From Megascapheus bottae (Eukaryota; Chordata; Mammalia; Rodentia; Geomyidae), in the NCBI GenBank assembly GCA_024803745.1, contig JANJXV010000013.1:35131001-35195000 (forward strand): DNA of 64,000 nucleotides. The letters are read 5' to 3'. Positions 29,343 through 42,059 of this stretch are shown here, piece by piece. Every line of letters begins with the position of its first letter. Position 1 is the first letter of the stretch. The notes beneath the pieces were generated by a model, which did no database searches, had not been told where the DNA came from, and saw only the letters and a program-made list of their open reading frames with translations. Both the position numbers and the translations under genes were made by a program.

Positions 29343-29854
29343 GAATTAGTGGAGAAGAAAGAACGGGAAAGTCCACATTGGTAAAATAAAAACATCCCAG
29401 CCTAGAAGAGAACATTTCATCTAGGTGCTTGGAAGGGGCCTCTATCGTCTCACCCCACCCCACCCCACCCCCTCTACTTTCACCCCAGTACTCTCAACTG
29501 CATGTGGCAGAGCCGGTGGCTCCAGGGACCAGCGCGCACTCCCGGCCGCGCTCCCCGCTGCCTGCCGCAGACGGCTGAATAAACACGCGAGGGTCTGTCA
29601 AGGGCGGAGGCCACTGGCCTGCCATTGGGGCTACGGAGCCCAGCGTCTCCGGACCATCTCCTCCACCCCGGGAGGAAAAGGCGCTTCTCCAACCAGCCCG
29701 CGCCAGGATCCGCCAGGATCCCCGAGGGCAGGACAAATCCCCAACAGCTTCTTCTCTCCTCCCAGCGGTCTCCAACACAACCACTCTGTCCATCTACCCC
29801 GCCGCCGCTGGGCGGACGCTTAAGATGGTTCCCAGCCCGGCACTGTCGGCAAAA

Positions 29855-29898
29855 GTTTCATTTCTAAAATTATTATTATTAATAATAATATTTGAAAC
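29855..29898. other. 44-bp interrupted palindrome
   Basis: Arms GTTTCA (29855-29860) and TGAAAC (29893-29898) flank a perfect 20-bp palindrome TATTATTATTAATAATAATA at 29871-29890. Confidence 0.85.
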
Positions 29899-30494
29899 AT
29901 GGCAGGGTCTTTTGTGATATAGCCCCCTCCTAAACGTCCTCTGTTCACTCGAAAATTATCTCGATCTGCTTTGACCAACCCCTCATTTATGGCTCAAACT
30001 CTCCTCTCTGACCCGATTTTGGGCCCATTGACGGCTACTTATTAGGAGGTGTATCCTCCCCAACACCCTCCCCCCCAAAACCAGAGCCGGCGGTGCCTGG
30101 AGCCAACCCTGTCTGATCTGACGCGTCCGCGAGATGGTCCCCGAGTCCCCAGAGAAAGGATTCCGCAGCGAGGCCTCTATTATTATACCGTAAATCTTTC
30201 TAAATTCTGGAACTAATTATGTAGAGGATATGTCTCAATTTGTTCTGCATTAATGCCACAGTGAGGATAGAGGCCAGGCCGTGGCCAGAGGAGATACGTA
30301 GGCCCATGAAATTGATGAACTGAGAGTTGCTTCCAGTCCTGGGCGCACCATCTGGAATTCCAGTCTGAGGTTACAATTAGAACTCCTGACCCCAGATTCA
30401 ACTTTGCAAACAACCGGGGCGGGGTGGGGGGGAGAAGAGGGGCAAAAATACAAGAAGGAAAGAAGAAACAACTTCTTTTGCACCTGTAAAAAAT

Positions 30495-30558
30495 AAGGAA
30501 GGAATGAAGGAATGAAGGAATGAAGGAAGGAAGGAAGGAAGGAAGGGAAGGAAGGAAA
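30495..30558 (+). repeat. (GGAA/GAAT)n microsatellite
   Basis: GGAATGAA units pass into GGAA units. Confidence 0.93.
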
Positions 30559-30559
30559 A

Positions 30560-31180
30560 ATCCCTATTTTAAAATCTTTCCATCTTGGAAAATTCTTTCC
30601 AAATATTTCATTTGTGTTTTTTAACCTATAAAAGATAATGGAATGTATTTTATAGGCTGGATTTTATCTTGTCTCCTTTCACTCTCCTGACTGCACTCAG
30701 TTTTATAATTGTCATTTTTCCCTCAGTGTTGGATTTGATTGTGTAGGACCAAAGCAATCCTCAGTAAATTAGCTCGGTAAGAATTGCCACTCTTGTGATG
30801 TTCCTTTTGATAAATAACCTAATTACAGATATCTACCTGGATCTAGGAACTCTTTTTTTTAATGCAATTTAAGCTTAACTGTAGTAATCAGAGATTTTGT
30901 GTTGTAATTTTATTTGTATCCTTTGGGCAAAAGTAACACACTTCTTTATTTTCCTCTCACTTTGACCTCCTGAAGAACTGAAGGACCAGGCAGTACTGGG
31001 AATTTGTTAAATTTATTAGCATACATGCTTAGACAAAACGAGATATAAATCATTCAGCTGTATTAAGCCATAAAATATCCCAATGAAGTCAGCCCCTTGC
31101 CAGGGACCGGGTGTATAAATGTTCATATAAAACAAGGTATCAGTATTCTCTTTTAAAGTGAATGTGTTCTAGGAATACTC
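30560..31180. promoter_or_regulatory. AT-rich unique block, candidate upstream regulatory element
   Basis: AT-rich, repeat-free DNA within the SINE-free flank, with motif cores GGAATG (30639-30644), GATAAATAACC and CTAATTACAGATA (about 30808-30832). Conservation has not been tested. Confidence 0.25.
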
Positions 31181-32905
31181 AAATGTTGAGTTAGAAATAC
31201 AGGAGAGAGAGAAACAAGGCAAGGGATGGAAGACATTCTCAAAAGCAGCCTCTTAACATTGTGGTGGCCCCCAGAATAGGCTAAACAGGCAAGATCTCAA
31301 CAGTTTGCATTAGGAATGTTAAGTAGATGATTTTGGGGGGGTGTTGTTTGGTTTGTTGATTTTAAGAGACAGATACAAACAATGTAATCATAAGTAGCAA
31401 AGAAATAGGGGGGGGAGGAATAGAAGGCAAAAGGCAATGCTTCAGATAGATGAATTCTCCCTCCAAAGTCAATTCAGCTTCACAAAAATCTAGTTGGGAA
31501 AGACACTGTATCTTCATACAGATAACAGATTAGCCATTAGTGAAGAGCCACCTGGGCTTCTGTCTGCAAACCCGGATGTGCAGCTGGTCAACAGAAGGAT
31601 GTATATTCACTGGAGGTGGATGAGGAGGAAAAACGGGCTGGGGGAGGGAGGAAGGGAAATTGATGCAATTCCAGGCTGAAATTTACCAAGACAAAAATCA
31701 GACAAATTGTTGAAGGAGTTCATAATCACAGCTGTCTATAAATCTTGGTAAATCAGGGCATTCTTTGCCTTTTAGAAATGATTGTTCTCAAGGTATTTTA
31801 AAATCAAGTATCATGGGGATGAAAGGAATAGTCTCTCCTTTCCTCTCATTTTCAACCAGAATATCCTCATCCTTACTGTGCCACTCTCATTCACTGACCA
31901 CACATCAGGCTTTATTGATATTTCTGCTGTGTAGCACTATGGCAGCAACTGGAAATAGGGCAGTGACACCACAACTTCACCCAGCTTTCAGGGAACTTTC
32001 ATTTCAGTGGCAACGACCAGCAAGTCACAAGGAAACTCATCAGCTAGGTTCAGGTAGTCATAACTGCTGTAATGAAAGGATCTGGACAACTGGAGAATGA
32101 CTAAGGGGCAGACAAATATGGGGAGCAACATGTAGCCCTCACTTCTTTCACCTCTGCCCACACTGTCCTGTTTTGATGCAAGAAGAAAGTATCCCATCCT
32201 TCTGCCCAGAGAACTAATTTGAAGGATTTGGAATGCTTGGTTTGGCTAAATCTCTGCCTACATGACAGGACTTCATAGTAAGACAGAATTACAATAAGCA
32301 TCACCAGCTGAGTGACTCTGAAAGTTTCTTAATTCCAAAGAAAAACTCGAATTTTCTCTTCTTCAGGGTAAAACGAACACCCATTCAATAGAAGCTATGA
32401 GAACTAGGTATGTAAGGTAAAGCATGAACATTTCTTAGCCCATAGGAAGCAATCAATGGTGACTACAATCTATATTGACATAGATTCTATGCTTTGCTTC
32501 TAATTAATCGACGAGTATCAATATTAGTGGGAGTTGAGAGAAGATAGCAATCTTGGTGCTTGTTAGATTAGGGAGTGAAACTTTTACTAAAAGGCCTGAC
32601 CTTAGAGTGTTGCTATCTCAGTGGAATTTGAAATCATTTTGCCCAATGCCAAGACTCTAAAAACAGGAAATAGATGGCTCTTTCTTCAAAATCAAGCTTA
32701 GCTTCTTTCAGGTTATGTGGAAACATCAGCTTGAAAAGGTCTGAACTGCACTATTCACTGCAGCCACATTTCACGTGTGCAAGCTGGTACAGAATTTTTA
32801 AAAATCTGGTTCAAATCCTACTTCTGCCAGTGATCATGCCCTTGGGAAAAATAACATAAATCCCCTTACTTTGCTATAAGTTGTAATGGAAGGTGATAAA
32901 ACATG

Positions 32906-33246
32906 AAGCTGCTGAGTGTGTTGGCTCATGCTGAAACCCTAGCCATTTGGGAGAGGAAGATTGGAAGGATGACAGTTGGAGGCCAACTAGGCAAAAAGTT
33001 CTGAGATCTCATTTCACCCAATAAAAGCTGGGTGTGGTGGCAACACTCCTGTCATCCCAGCTGTGCCAGAGGTGGAAAGAGGAGGAGGCTCTAGTGTCAG
33101 GCTGCTGGTCAGAAATGTAAGATCTTATCTTAAAAAATAACAAAAGCAGAAAGGAATGGGGACATGGCTCAAGTGGTTGAGCACCTGCCTACCAAACATA
33201 AGACCTTGAGTTCAAACCCAGCACTGCAGAAAAAAAAAAAAAAAAC
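32906..33246 (+). repeat. compound B1-type SINEs with ID-like tail
   Basis: Two B1-like heads in series ('gctgctgagtgtgttggctc' and 'aagctgggtgtggtggcaac'), then 'ctcaagtggttgagcacctg', ending in a long A run. Confidence 0.75.
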
Positions 33247-33508
33247 AAAAACAAGTGGCCTAACCTTTAGTGTCAGATAGTACCCTGAATCAGCACTGCT
33301 TCATGTGAACAGTGGAAAGGAAGGTATCTATTGAGATTCTGGCATAGTGCTAGATGCTGCCATGTTGTAGTTAAGCTTTCAGTTTGTCTAATCAGATAAT
33401 ATTAATGAAGCTTTGGAAAAACAAGTCAACCAGCTACAGCTTGAATCAGCAAGATTCTGATTATGCACAGAAAGGAATCTCTACTTTCCACACAATATAC
33501 ATTTCCAT

Positions 33509-33560
33509 GTTATATATTTATACATGTATATATATGTGTATATATATATATGTACATATG
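33509..33560. repeat. TA-rich simple repeat
   Basis: TATATA with CATG/TGTG interruptions; self-complementary AT-rich DNA. Confidence 0.85.
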
Positions 33561-33569
33561 CTATTGTCC

Positions 33570-33793
33570 TGTTTCATTCCTGTACTGGGGACTGAACTCA
33601 AAGCCTAGATGCTTTAGAGATAAAGGATACCTCTCTATTGCTTGAGCCACAGCTCCACCTCTGGCTTTTTGCTGATTGGTTTAAGATAAAAGTTTCATGA
33701 ACTTTCCCAACATCTGGCTTCAGATTAAGATCCTTCAGGTCTCAGCACCCTGAGTAGCTAGGATTACAGGCATGAGCCAACACAGCCTGACTT
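33570..33793 (-). repeat. B1-type SINE with Geo-like tail
   Basis: Minus-strand copy. Plus strand shows 'ttgagccacagctccacctc' and 'gagtagctaggattacaggc'. Confidence 0.82.
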
Positions 33794-34906
33794 CCCATCT
33801 TTGTTTTAACTTACTTTTGTCACATTGTTATCTCATTCTTTCCTATATGAAAAGCTTGATACTCAAGGCATTGACTCAAGATTTCTAACCATGAGCCCCA
33901 AAAGTTAACATTTGGAATCTCACTCTTAGTCAGTACCTTTGCAGAATACCCACCACATATCAGGAACTGGACAATCCCAGGGTTTTCAAATTGAGCAGGA
34001 AATTGTTTTCAGCCAAAAGAGAGAAAAAAGTAGTTTGACCTTATTCCAGAAGTTACCACATAACATTTATTAATAGTTCTGTAAACAAGCTGAACATAGT
34101 ATCAGCTTGCTGTTCAAGATAGTACAGAAGTTTATGAGAAGTTGCTCAGGGAAAACAAGATAGAGTCATTAGAAATCTGATCCTACTCAATGTGCATTTA
34201 TTCAAGTCTCCATAAATCACAAAGCAGTGAAACTTCATTGTGATTGCTCTTCCAGATCTGAAGGACACCCCCTTGGTAGAAATCAAATCCATTTCACAAG
34301 GCCCAGGATTTTTTCCTCTACCAATGTACAAGCTAATTACAAAAATTCCCAAGAGATAATAAATATTAAACTCTAATCAACACATATGACACAAGATAAA
34401 TAAGCTTAAAACTTAATCATGATTTCCTATTTATCTTTAATTATCCCTCACCTGGTAATGGGATAAATAAATATTATCCGTTATATTTATTTATACCCAG
34501 TGGTGCCACATGTTAAATTTTCCCATGTCAGTCTCAGTTTAAATGGTTCTTCCAACTTAATTATGATCTGCTCTTTACTCCCAATGCGTTTTGGTTTTAA
34601 TGATAAATGAGATGTAGTCCATTTGCCTAAAATTTTTATTTTATGAAAAAGGCAGATTTAATAAAGCCATGAAAGCTTTAAAAGACAAAGGGTTAAGTGA
34701 CATGAAAAGCTTAGATTAATATTAGGAACAAAAGGATAAAAATAGCTACTAAAAGTAGGACTTAGTTCTGAGTTTACTGACAGCCAAATTAAAAAGGGAA
34801 AACAACACTAGGTACATGTCTCTCATTTTGTAACAGAAGCAAGACATCCAGTTTTCAAAAGCAATCATTTTTTTTTTCTGGCACTAAACTCTAGGCCCAT
34901 GAAATA

Positions 34907-34929
34907 ATCGGTATCTTCAAGATACCGAT
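34907..34929. other. 23-bp near-perfect palindrome
   Basis: ATCGGTATCTT (34907-34917), one central C, AAGATACCGAT (34919-34929): an 11-bp perfect inverted repeat with a single-base centre. Confidence 0.95.
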
Positions 34930-35457
34930 ACTGAGACATTCTCTAATTTCAATCCAATGGTTATATTAATATCATGGCTACACAATGTTACAGCTGTGCT
35001 CTTTCTGTAAGTTGTTTCTGACACAATAGAAGTGGCAAGGCATTCCCTTTGAATGAGGCAAAGTTGATCTGACCTAACTCAAATAAAATTTGTTTAAGTT
35101 TTAGAAATTCTCTGCTGGTAATTTTAAAAAGTATCTTTGTATTCTTCTACTCATGAGTCATCAAGAAACTTTTGGACATGAACCCATGCAAAGCTAAGGA
35201 GTTGATCCTTCATCTCTAAAATCTAAATGGGATTCGGAGGAGCTCAGAGCAGGGGTTTCATTGAGAAGACATCTGGCATTGTCTAGAGACTTATAGACAG
35301 AATGCTGCTGGTATCAGGTTAGCAGAGGCTTGCTGAACACTCCATGTGCAACGCTAGGATGAAGATCTAGTCAGCCCAACATGTTAGAGTGGCTGAGAAA
35401 GCCGCCCTAGCGTACTCTCACTAGAAGATACTCTAAGTACCTTCTACTGAGGTAAGC

Positions 35458-35458
<1 letters not shown>

Positions 35459-35492
<34 letters not shown>
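35459..35492 (+). repeat. (CA)n microsatellite
   Basis: About seventeen CA units. Confidence 0.95.
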
Positions 35493-35494
<2 letters not shown>

Positions 35495-37414
35495 AAGAAA
35501 GGGCTTTGGATTAGGTTTCCCCATCCACCCAAGTAGAGCCAAGAGATGTCTCTCCCTATGCTGGAGGAAATCTAAGAAAAGAACTAGAGAGGTGAGAAGA
35601 AGCAAGGCATGTGATTGGGATTCAGCCCACAAAGGAAATTACAGATGAACTAGTTTAACTAGAAAAGAAGGAGAGTCCATGGAGACCAAAAGGGAGAAAG
35701 CCAGGAGAGCATGTGTAAATTTAGAGCAGAGTTTCTGTCCTGATGCTATGCTCCAAGATCCCTAAATATTGCTAGTATGTTTTAAAACCACACAAATCAA
35801 AGGCAGCATAAACTTTTATGTTCACAGATCATCTTTTGAATTCTAGCTTGTGGTATCTATATATGAATAACTTCATACTTTGCTTCCTCTCCCATGTATC
35901 TTTTTTTTACCATTTACATAAAGGGGAGTCATTGGAACGCAGGTTTATATCACACTGAAGTTAAAAATGGATGCCATCTTAAAAATACAACCTCTCAAGA
36001 CTCAGAAAATTCTGGACTACTGCTGTAATTAGATGACACCATAGGAATCTCCATTAAGAAATATTATTCTGACCTAGTTCTCTATGTCATGCTGCAGATT
36101 GTCCTTCTCTTGAGTCATGGAACGCTTTGTGAGAAAAGACTACAAAGCCGAGTCTCTCGATATTAGCCATCTCACCCTTCGAAAGTTCAGCCAGGAGTGG
36201 GACAAAACCCTTGTCACCATGTTGACATGTTTACTTCTGGCGCAAAAAAATATTGCTGTTGCCCAATTCAGCTTTCCAGTCGATTCACTTGCCTGGAGAC
36301 ATATATTTTATGTCTTCCTTTGATGATTTACAAATAAATTAGCACAATCCACTAAGGTCTGCCAACATATATGCATTACTGGAGAAATTGGAGATGTTGA
36401 AAAATGATGGTAATTTATCGTATCCCAATACTTTCTTCTTAAGAATCAAATAAATATCACGGGCTAGTTTATATACCTGACATATTTATTGCCACATTCC
36501 GGCTGAGAACTTCCCATTGTCGTGTGTTCTCACACATTGTTTTCACAAATTGTATTTTGAAAGAATTGAAGGGAAATTCAGGCCAGAGAAGGGAGATGTT
36601 ATCTTTTGGAACAGATGAGCCCACTCTAATGGAAGATGCTAATCCATTCAGAGTTTTGGGAAGGCAGAGTCCTCCGGTGGGTGTGATAAATCCACAGGAT
36701 CTGAATCCAGCGTTTTGCACTGGGACCCTGAAGTCAGTGTGAACAATTCCATCCAAAGGTTCCAAATAAACGTCAAGTATCATTATTACAACAGAACAAG
36801 CATGAACGTGGGGTAGGTCAAGTTTGCCCGGCTTCCTTCCTGCAAGTGGACTCACTGAGCAGGGTTCAAATTCCTGATAAAAAATGATCCAAGATGCATC
36901 TATAACACCAGACCTATTACTTTATTACTTATGTGCTTGGAAAGAAGATCTGAGAGACAGAAAACTTCACCTTCTCAGCCCTGTTGTCACATGAGAGCTC
37001 CGTGGAAAGCTGAAGTTCTCTTCTCAGTTCCATGCCTGGGCTGTTTTCAAAAGATGAGACATCTGGAGCCAAATGGCCTTTGTTTTTAAAGTGCTGACTA
37101 TGTCTTAAGTGGTCATGAGGTATCTAAGTCTCACACAGTCAAGATCTTCGCCATCCCCTTTGCCTAACTCACTGGCGCCTTTTTCAATTGTCACTCAATT
37201 GGCACCAAACACACAAGACAGTTTTCCACTTGGTTGAATCCTGGTTTACTAACCTTTTTCAGGTTGAGTCCAGGAAAAGGACCCTAGTGAAGACTCTGCC
37301 AGTCCACCTTTTTCAGAAAAGACATTGGATGAGTTGCCCAAGATCAGATACCATGATAGTGACCGTGCATTTCTCCAGTCCAGGTCTGAGTGAAATGAGA
37401 GCCACCTCTTACTG

Positions 37415-37493
37415 TTTTGGTGGTAGTACTGGAGTTTGAACTCAGGGCCGAGACTTGCCGGGCAGATGCTCTACCACTTGAGCCATGTCTTTT
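37415..37493 (-). repeat. ID-like SINE fragment
   Basis: Plus strand 'gtttgaactcagggccgaga' and 'tgctctaccacttgagccat'. An isolated partial copy in a SINE-poor region. Confidence 0.65.
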
Positions 37494-38210
37494 GATAATG
37501 CTGTCAGTATTCATTCACTTACTAAGAACCTTGTACAGAGCCAGTCATCTGACCCAGGACACACAGTCCCAGGTCGAAAATGCCTTGTAGTTTGCTACAG
37601 GACTTGGTTCTAAGGAAATCAGAACATTATAAAGTTCTGATATAAGAACTGTCCTTGGAACAGCCTTCATTTACACCAGACCCAAGAACAGAATTTTCTT
37701 CAGTTCTTCCCTGTGTTATTCAGAGAAACAAGAAGCCACTTTCTTAAGTTTTGCAGAGAAGATCTTTGGTGGGTATGGGAATAATAAATTACAATGCTGT
37801 TAAATTAGGAGAGCTTTGTTACACTTCACCAGGACCGAGCCTGTAAAGACCCGTGACAGACTGACAAGCTCTTTTTTGCTTGAGTGAGTCAATGATGCTT
37901 CTTAGGTTGGCAACAAGGCTCCCTGAAGGGGAGCACCTCTGGTTTGGTACTGAATTGGAGTGACTTGGCTGATCAAACTTGAAAGCCCAAGTCTTTTAAA
38001 GTAGTTAGCAGTATAGTCAAAGGAAGATAGCCAGAAGGCCACAAAGAGGTTGTTAATCTGCTCCACCCTCTTTTTTGTTGTTTATTTGATGCTGATGAAA
38101 TCCTGACATTGGGGGGTAGAGGGTGGGGGTGAAGGGTTAACTGACTGTTACACAATGTGCAAACATCACAGACAGTTACCAAAGATCACATTCCAAGATG
38201 TAAAATGAAA

Positions 38211-38277
<67 letters not shown>

Positions 38278-40086
38278 ATTTCTCCCAATTGGATTCCCAA
38301 AGGATCTGAAACAAATTCCCAATATGTCTAGTAAGGCATTAAAAATAATTATCCCAGAAAGCTATTACTCCCTTGGTTGTTTTAATGTATTTTTGTCTAC
38401 AAACAAGAGCAATTTTCTAAACCACTGCCTTGGCTTATTTTAAAAGGTCTTTAGAACAAAAATACTTGGATGAATCCAGGATTACTGGCAACAGCAACCC
38501 AGAGCTGTGGATGAGAAAGATAAAAACTGATGATGCACATGTGATGTCAGGCTTAAAATATTGTATAATTAAAATAGGGTAAAATGCTGAAGCTTAGAAA
38601 CAAAAAAAATAATCCTATTAGGAAAATTAGCACATTTATTTAACAGGATGTTAAATAAGAAATTTCAAAGCATAGTATAAAATTGCTCTTCTGCTGCCCA
38701 GATGCCTCTGTGGGGTGACTTCTTCCTGTAATGAGAATGAGTTCTCCCTTTCTTTCTGCCCTCCTCTCCTCCTCCTTCTTCTCTTTCCTATCCTTACAAC
38801 GATAGTAATAATTATTATCAGTTATATTGAGTACCAGCCTCTCTCATCCATTCCCTCCACTTCTCACAACTGTCATTTAAGTGAGCATTTATTAGCACCA
38901 CGTACTAGATGAGGAAGTAGAAGCTGGAAGACAGTGTGATCAGGGCAGCAGTCATTCAGGATTCGGGAAGGAATGAAGGGTACATGACTCAGTGTTGAGG
39001 ATCCAGTTCTGATACGAGCCCTAGGTGTAGTTTATCCTCCGAGTCCAATCCCACCAAGATCCACAAGCCAAAGTGAAATTCAGTTGCTTCCCACTGAATG
39101 CTTTCCACCATTCAATGTCAACTCAAATCTGACCCACCCATTTCCTGTTTGTAGCAAATTCTAGCATGCCCTGTACTTTGTCCTTGAAATTAATTTTTTT
39201 GTTGTTGTTAATTACAGAGAGCAAGAGTGTGAATACATTGTGGAGGAGTTACCAAAAGAATTTGCTACTTCAAGGAATCCCAAGGTGATTTGTTTTCCCC
39301 TCGGAATCATTCTTCTCCCTTGAGTTTTTCCATGCCAGGATTCAAAAGAGAGAGGGTAAGAATGTTGAACACACTCATAATGTATCTATAAATAAAGCAG
39401 GAGGGCCCTTTGCTGAAGCAACTGCTCTGGTTTTTAACAAGATGGCTTTCAAGAGACCTTAGGGTCAGGTCATTTTTGGTGGTCACAGGAAGAAGGAAAT
39501 ACTCCTTCGTGAACCCAGAGGCTCCTGCGTGGGTCAGCTATTCCCTCGCAGGCACACCTGCCTCGGAATTACAGGAGCTTTATTGTTTGTGTGTTGTGGA
39601 AGTCGCCATCTTTTCCTTACCTGCCTTTCCTGTGAGTCTTGTTTCTTCTCTTCCCTTGCACAATGAACTCTGGATCACCGAGCTGATAGTTCTCATTCTC
39701 ACCTTTAGCTCCTCAGTATCCTTACACAAACAATCCTGAAGTCCTATTTACAAAACATTGCAAATTTTCAAGAAAGGGCGTTGGCTTCACAGGACTGAAC
39801 AGGCACTGGAGAAAGCACTAGAATACAGAACTCCATCGAAAGTTAACTTTCTGACTTTTCTCAAGTTCCTCTCATGTTGTGTGTAGGGGAGAAGTGTTAC
39901 ACACCTCAGGCAGGGGCTCAAATGCCCCAAAGCTGACCCAGCCCTCGACCCATGGGGCGATGGGTCCCCAGTCAAATCTGTGGGATCACAACTCGCCTAG
40001 GAAATGTGTCTAGGTTCCAGTTACTCCTTATTTTTCCTGGAAAGGGGTACTGTAATCGTGGACTAAGGTCTGTGGGCAGTATAAAG
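37494..40086. other. SINE-free intergenic stretch
   Basis: Unique-looking DNA with one long GA repeat at 38213-38274. No gene signal was seen. An MIR-like remnant may lie near 38880-38940. Confidence 0.65.
38213..38274 (+). repeat. (GA)n microsatellite
   Basis: About thirty uninterrupted GA units. Confidence 0.96.
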
Positions 40087-40309
40087 AGCTGAGTGCTGTG
40101 GGTCATGCCTGTAACCCTAGCTATTCAGAAGGTTGAGATCTGAGGATGGAGGTTCAAAGCCAGCCCTGGCACTAAAGAAATTCTAGTCTCCAATTAACCA
40201 CTAGAAAACTGGAAGTGGCGCTGTGGCTCAAGGTGTAGGGTAGTAGCCTTGAGCTAAAGAGTTCAGGGACAGCGCCCAGGCCCAGAGTCCAAGTCCCATG
40301 ACAGAACAA
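40087..40309 (+). repeat. B1-Geo SINE
   Basis: Head 'gctgagtgctgtgggtcatg', complete Geo tail ending 'caagtcccatgacag'. Confidence 0.87.
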
Positions 40310-40472
40310 GAGAAGGAGGAGGAGGAGGAGGAGGAGGAGGAGGAGGAGGAGGAGGAGGAGGAGGAGGAGGAGGAGGAAGAGGAGGAGGAGGAGGAGGGGG
40401 AGGGGGAGGGGGAGGGGGAGGGGGAGGAGGAGGAGGAGGAAGAGGAAGGAGGAGAAGGAGGAGGAGGAAGAA
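40310..40472 (+). repeat. (GGA)n tract with embedded GGGGGA units
   Basis: Pure purine for about 160 bases. GAGGGG units at 40395-40425 could form G-quadruplexes, and the whole tract is triplex-prone. It begins at the SINE 3' end. The long poly-Pro/Leu frame on the other strand is an artefact. Confidence 0.96.
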
Positions 40473-40666
40473 GTTGATATCTAAGAACACCCTGTCCAGC
40501 CTGCTAGGTTCAACCCAAAAAGCATGAGCAGTACTATTAATCCAAGCCACACAGGTGGGGCCTGGGTTTCCCTTTTGGAAACGCAAACAGAACTTTAAAG
40601 GCTTCATTTGGGTCGTTTGGCCCCTTTGTAGAGCAGGAAGCTCTTGGCAAGCTAGCTGGAACAGGA

Positions 40667-40695
40667 TGATGATGGGGAGGAGGAGGAGGAGGAAG
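40667..40695 (+). repeat. short GGA repeat
   Basis: GATGATGGGGAGG followed by GGA units, 200 bp from the larger tract. Confidence 0.85.
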
Positions 40696-42059
40696 ATGCC
40701 TATATCTATAATGTGTTTATGATGTGATTTGCATGAAAAATTAATGCTCCGGACCTTAAATAGCATAGGTCTCTGTTAACATTAAACTGTGTATCTTTTC
40801 AATAACAACTTGGGACCACAGACTTCAAAAGGCAGGCTTACCAGATACTTCTCTGAGAACAAAGATGTGTTTTGTTTTTAATGAGCTTATTATTTTACAA
40901 CAAGATATTAGAACTGGGAGAAGAGATTACTCTGTTGTAGGAACCCACTATCCAGTATGTTGTGGCCCTGAAACAGAACAATTGGTGACAGAAACTCTTT
41001 TGTGAGCTCTTTTGATGGAGCCAAAGTTGGTTGGCAGTACAAGATTTCCACGGTCTACTGAGTGCCAAAGAGGAGACTGGCATGTTGCCATAAACTCAGC
41101 TATACAGTCAGTAAGACCTGGTTTCACCAGCTCAAGGCTGCTCTGACTTTTGATATTTTTTAACAATAGAAATGAAACTGCCAGAGGGAGGAGAGGGAAC
41201 AATGCTGTTTTGATAAATGGAATAAAGACAGTGTGACTGACAATTCAGGTCAGGCACAACAAAAAAAAAAAAAATAAGGCACAGATTTATGTCACTGTGC
41301 TTCCCTGCCAAGAAGCCAGGTCTCCATGGGAGGTTCTCAGCAACATGGTGGATGGCTGGAGAGTGGCCATTGGGATTCAGCAATATGTTGGATTATTTTC
41401 TCCAAAATGACACTTTTTCTGAAAGACTGAAAAACTCATTACACATGATGGCCACAGAATCTCTGAGCTATAGGAAGGATGAGATAGTGGGAGTTCATAG
41501 TTAAAAAAATGTTTTCTTAGAGATCAACTAGGATTATTCAGATGAGTTCTGGCTTATGAAACAGACTAGGCTAAGACGCCTCTAGTTGTCCTTTCTAGAC
41601 TTATAATCCTCTAAAACATGGCAATTAGGGAGCATTCATTCATGGCTTTAAAATATGTTTGTGAAAGTATATCATAAAACAAACTTGGGAGAGGTTTTAT
41701 GTGAAAGTTCATGTGAGAAAGCAGCTCTCAGCACGCATGCCATTCCCTACCTTGACCCCAAAAGGAATGTGTAAATTGTAGCCTATGGAATGTAAGCATC
41801 TCTGCAGTATGGAGAAATTTCATAAATCTGCCTGGCAACGAGCATTACAAGGTCTTGCCTGAGAACAGGACTCAGAAAAGGAGAGATGGGGAACACTGTG
41901 TCTATCGTTCAGCTCTTACGTTATTAATCGACCCAGAGTCTGGCAATCAAAAATGTCTACACACTGTTCCTTAATAAAATAGATTTTTTTCCTGATAAGA
42001 GGACTCTTCTTTTACAGGATCTAGCCCAGAAACTGATAACAAAACTGTCCATCCATTCA

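Larger units (their letters stand above)
27651..32900. other. WT1 upstream flank, SINE-free
   Basis: No SINE or L1 copy was recognised over about 5.2 kb. 27.65-30.2 kb is moderately GC-rich, and 30.56-31.2 kb is AT-rich. Short repeats are a TTA run near 27902-27920, an MIR end near 29250 and a GGAA/GAAT tract at 30495-30558. No supported coding sequence. The absence of SINEs resembles that seen around developmental regulator genes. Confidence 0.75.
33800..37410. other. SINE-free intergenic stretch
   Basis: Largely AT-rich unique DNA with no recognised SINE or L1, only a CA repeat at 35459-35492 and a 23-bp palindrome at 34907-34929. Short reading frames (for example 36469-36855 minus) have no supporting features. 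Confidence 0.7.

Noticed and set aside
36469..36855. 128-codon minus-strand frame in a SINE-free region
   Set aside because: GTG start, no recognised domain, no flanking splice or promoter signals. Kept only as unique sequence.
40263..40766. 167-codon frame with a long poly-proline run
   Set aside because: The proline run is the complement of the GGA microsatellite and the rest includes SINE sequence.
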